6,966 nt of DNA from Thermoplasmata archaeon (GTDB lineage Archaea > Thermoplasmatota > Thermoplasmata > Lutacidiplasmatales > UBA184). This document shows positions 5,094 through 6,966 of this stretch, one piece after another. The DNA is taken from assembly GCA_030044695.1 (NCBI GenBank), contig JASIDM010000133.1:1-6966 (forward strand), written 5' to 3'. Under the pieces are notes generated by a model that ran no database searches, was not told the origin of the DNA, and saw nothing but the letters and a program-made list of their open reading frames with translations. How positions within the stretch are numbered: the stretch's first letter is position 1; each line of letters begins with the position of its first letter. The position numbers and the translations under genes are program-made.

Positions 5094-6966
5094 ATGCAGC
5101 TGCGTCGCCTCGAGGTCGAGAACATCCGCAGCTTCGAGCACGGCCGGCTCGACCTCGGCCCGGGGACCACGCTCCTGGTCGGCGACGTCGGCGCCGGCAA
5201 GTCGAGCCTCCTCTACGCCGTCGAGATGGCGCTGTTCGGCGTCGCCGAGGTCGACGCGGCGTTCCTGATCCGGCACGGCACCGCCCACGCCGAGGTGGCG
5301 GTGACGTTGGGGGACGACGAGCACCGGTTCACCGTCCGGCGCCGCTTCCGCAAGGTCCACCGGCGGGGTCGCGAGTCGTTCGAGCCGGAGAAGCTGACGT
5401 TCGTCGAGGACGGCCACCCGACGTCCTATTCGGCCACCGAGATCCGCCAGCGCGTCATCGAGCAGCTCGGGTTCCCGGACAACCCGAACCCGCAGGCCCA
5501 CTCCGACCTCTGGCGGTGGGCGATCTACGTGCCCCAGGAACGGATGCGCGAGATCCTCGCGACCGAGCCCGAGGAGCGCCTGGAGACGGTTCGCAAGGCG
5601 CTCGGGGTCGAGCGCTACCGGATCGCCGCCGACAACGCCGAGGCGCTCGCGAGGGACCTGCGCGCCGGGGTCCGACACCGGCGCGAGGAGTCCGGACGGA
5701 TGGCGCACTGGGACGCCGAGTTCGCCCAAGCGACGGCCGAGGCGGACCGGCTGCGCGCGGACCGGATCGCCCTGACGGAGGCGGTGCGCCGGGCGAACGG
5801 CGACCTCGAGGGGGCCCGCACGCGACGGACCGACGCCGAAGCGGCGCTAGGTCGGCTGGAAGCCGACCGCCGGGAGCGAGAGGGACTCCGGCGGACGGGG
5901 TCCGAGGACGAGCGGGCCGCGGTCGAGGCCGAGCGCCGTCGCGCGCAGGTCACCGCGGAAGCGGGATCGGCCCAAGAGGAGGTCGCCCGACTCCAGCCCC
6001 TCGTCGCGGGTCGGCCACGGATCAACGAGGAGCACGCCGCCGCCCAGGCGACGACCCGCGCCCGGCGGGAGGCCCTCGATCGCACGTCCGACGCGCTCCA
6101 GCAGCTGGCCCGCGCCACGGCCGCCCAGGAAGCGTGCGTCCGGCGGCTCCGGGAGACCGACGATCGCGTGGCCCGCGCGACCCGTGACCGCGCGCAGCTT
6201 CACGCTCGGCTGGACGCCCTCCAGCAGGAGACCCCCCGGGAGGCGCCGCCGCTCTCCACGGCGAAGCCCCTCGTCGAGCTCGACCGCGAGCTGCTCACTG
6301 CGCGGGACGCTGAGCGTGCGGCGGTGGAGCGGCTCGCCCGCGCTCGGGCCAGCGTCGAGCAGGTCAGCGAGCTCCTGACCGCGGGGATCTGCCCAACGTG
6401 CGGCCAAGCCGTCCGCACCGCGGAGTTCGAGGGGCACCGGGCCGAGGCGACCACCGAGCTCGACGCCGCCGAGACCCAGCGAGGGGACGGCGAGCGTCAT
6501 CGGCAGATGCTTGAGGAGGCCCGGGGCGCCCGAGAACGCTACGACCGGGACCTCCAGCGCTGGACGGAGCTCGAACGACAGCGTCGCGAAGCCCGCGGGC
6601 TCCTCGAGCGCGCCGACGCGGAGGTCGCCTCCGCGACGGAGGCCGCCTCGGCGGCGAGCGCCGAAGCGACGGAGCTCCGGGCGGCGGTCGATCGGCTCGC
6701 CCCGGTCGGGAACGAGGCCGAGCGGCTCCGCCGGGAGCTCGACGGCGCCGAGGCCGCCGAGCGGGCGCTCGCCGACCGGGAACGCCACCTCGTGGCGGCG
6801 GAGGAGCGGCTCCGCGCCCTGACCGCCCTACGTGAACGGCTCGACGGCGAGCTCGCTCGACTCGAGGCGGAGCAGCTCGACCGACGGCGTCGGAGCGAGG
6901 ACCGGGCCCGTCGGCTCTCCGAGCTCGACGCCGTGCTCGCGGCCGAGACCGACCTCCTGCGCGAGA
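5094..6966 (+). CDS. rad50: Rad50 SMC-like ATPase of DNA end processing (3' end outside window)
   Basis: Rad50 is the ATPase partner of Mre11; it folds back on a long coiled coil and dimerises through a zinc hook. The frame is open from ATG 5094 to the window edge, giving 624 codons. Visible parts are the N-terminal lobe start (LRRLEVENIRSFEHG), the Walker A motif GDVGAGKS at residues 30-37, the Q-loop Gln148 in IYVPQERM, and the characteristic ERLETVRKALGVERY helix leading into the coiled coil. A long Glu/Arg/Ala-rich heptad-like region follows from about 165 to 425. The zinc hook is Cys433-Pro-Thr-Cys436-Gly-Gln, with the returning coiled coil beyond it. The signature motif, Walker B and D-loop are missing because the gene is cut; about 250 more residues would be normal. 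It starts 9 bp after mre11 with no clear SD, so translation may be coupled to mre11. SbcC is an alternative name, but the archaeal Mre11 partner and short coiled coil favour Rad50. Confidence 0.95.
   Translation, partial: MQLRRLEVENIRSFEHGRLDLGPGTTLLVGDVGAGKSSLLYAVEMALFGVAEVDAAFLIRHGTAHAEVAVTLGDDEHRFTVRRRFRKVHRRGRESFEPEKLTFVEDGHPTSYSATEIRQRVIEQLGFPDNPNPQAHSDLWRWAIYVPQERMREILATEPEERLETVRKALGVERYRIAADNAEALARDLRAGVRHRREESGRMAHWDAEFAQATAEADRLRADRIALTEAVRRANGDLEGARTRRTDAEAALGRLEADRREREGLRRTGSEDERAAVEAERRRAQVTAEAGSAQEEVARLQPLVAGRPRINEEHAAAQATTRARREALDRTSDALQQLARATAAQEACVRRLRETDDRVARATRDRAQLHARLDALQQETPREAPPLSTAKPLVELDRELLTARDAERAAVERLARARASVEQVSELLTAGICPTCGQAVRTAEFEGHRAEATTELDAAETQRGDGERHRQMLEEARGARERYDRDLQRWTELERQRREARGLLERADAEVASATEAASAASAEATELRAAVDRLAPVGNEAERLRRELDGAEAAERALADRERHLVAAEERLRALTALRERLDGELARLEAEQLDRRRRSEDRARRLSELDAVLAAETDLLRE

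Noticed and set aside
4811..6187. Plus-strand frame of 458 codons across the mre11-rad50 junction
   Set aside because: It overlaps the C-terminus of Mre11 and the Rad50 N-terminal lobe in another frame. The true Rad50 frame from 5094 carries Walker A, Q-loop and the zinc hook.
5847..6788. Minus-strand frame of 313 codons antisense to rad50
   Set aside because: It is antisense of the Rad50 coiled coil; the Leu/Gly/Arg/Pro composition follows from reversing Glu/Arg/Ala-rich codons. No recognisable motif.
3810..6966. Possible bacterial SbcD-SbcC pair instead of Mre11-Rad50
   Set aside because: The Mre11 length, the zinc-hook position near residue 433 implying a short coiled coil, and TATA/leaderless signals nearby favour the archaeal complex. 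The families are homologous, so the name is a matter of lineage.
1..6966. tRNA or rRNA genes, CRISPR arrays, insertion sequences or attachment sites
   Set aside because: No cloverleaf with CCA-side stems, no regularly spaced repeats, no transposase-like frame and no long terminal repeats were seen; almost all of the window is accounted for by coding genes.

Overview
The window is very G+C-rich (about 70 % by eye) and looks archaeal. Four observations support this. TATA-like hexamers lie about 28-34 nt upstream of start codons that have no Shine-Dalgarno sequence, as in leaderless or short-leader archaeal transcripts. There is a small single C2H2 zinc-finger gene. There is a tandem mre11-rad50 pair in which Mre11 has archaeal length (about 424 aa) and Rad50 has its zinc hook near residue 433. 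Real SD motifs appear at hppA and mre11. A high-GC euryarchaeal lineage such as an uncultivated Thermoplasmatota genome would fit, but the sequence alone does not fix the lineage.

Layout from left to right: (1) the last 107 codons of threonyl-tRNA synthetase (+), cut by the window start; (2) a 67-aa C2H2 zinc-finger protein (-), convergent with thrS across 20 bp that hold a perfect small hairpin; (3) a divergent regulatory region of about 160 bp (549-712) with one TATA-like element per direction and a cluster of overlapping palindromes; (4) a complete membrane-bound pyrophosphatase, hppA (+), with the GNTTKA signature of the K+-independent proton-pumping class; (5) a 61-bp convergent gap containing a nested GC hairpin; (6) an unrecognised acidic 123-aa protein (-); (7) a 62-bp divergent gap with a single TATA-like hexamer almost equidistant from both start codons; (8) an unrecognised 149-aa protein with a predicted single membrane helix (+), then mre11 and rad50 (+), closely spaced as an apparent operon. 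Rad50 runs off the right edge after 624 codons.

The biology is mostly housekeeping: tRNA charging, pyrophosphate-driven ion pumping (which consumes the PPi released by reactions such as tRNA charging), and double-strand-break end processing by Mre11-Rad50. I see no mobile element, CRISPR array, tRNA or rRNA. I see no clearly new multi-gene system. The parts that most deserve attention are the small membrane protein at the head of the mre11-rad50 unit, the shared central promoter, the Ser replacing Asn in the Mre11 GNHD motif, and the divergent anticodon-binding segment of ThrRS. No stretch longer than about 165 bp lacks a gene.
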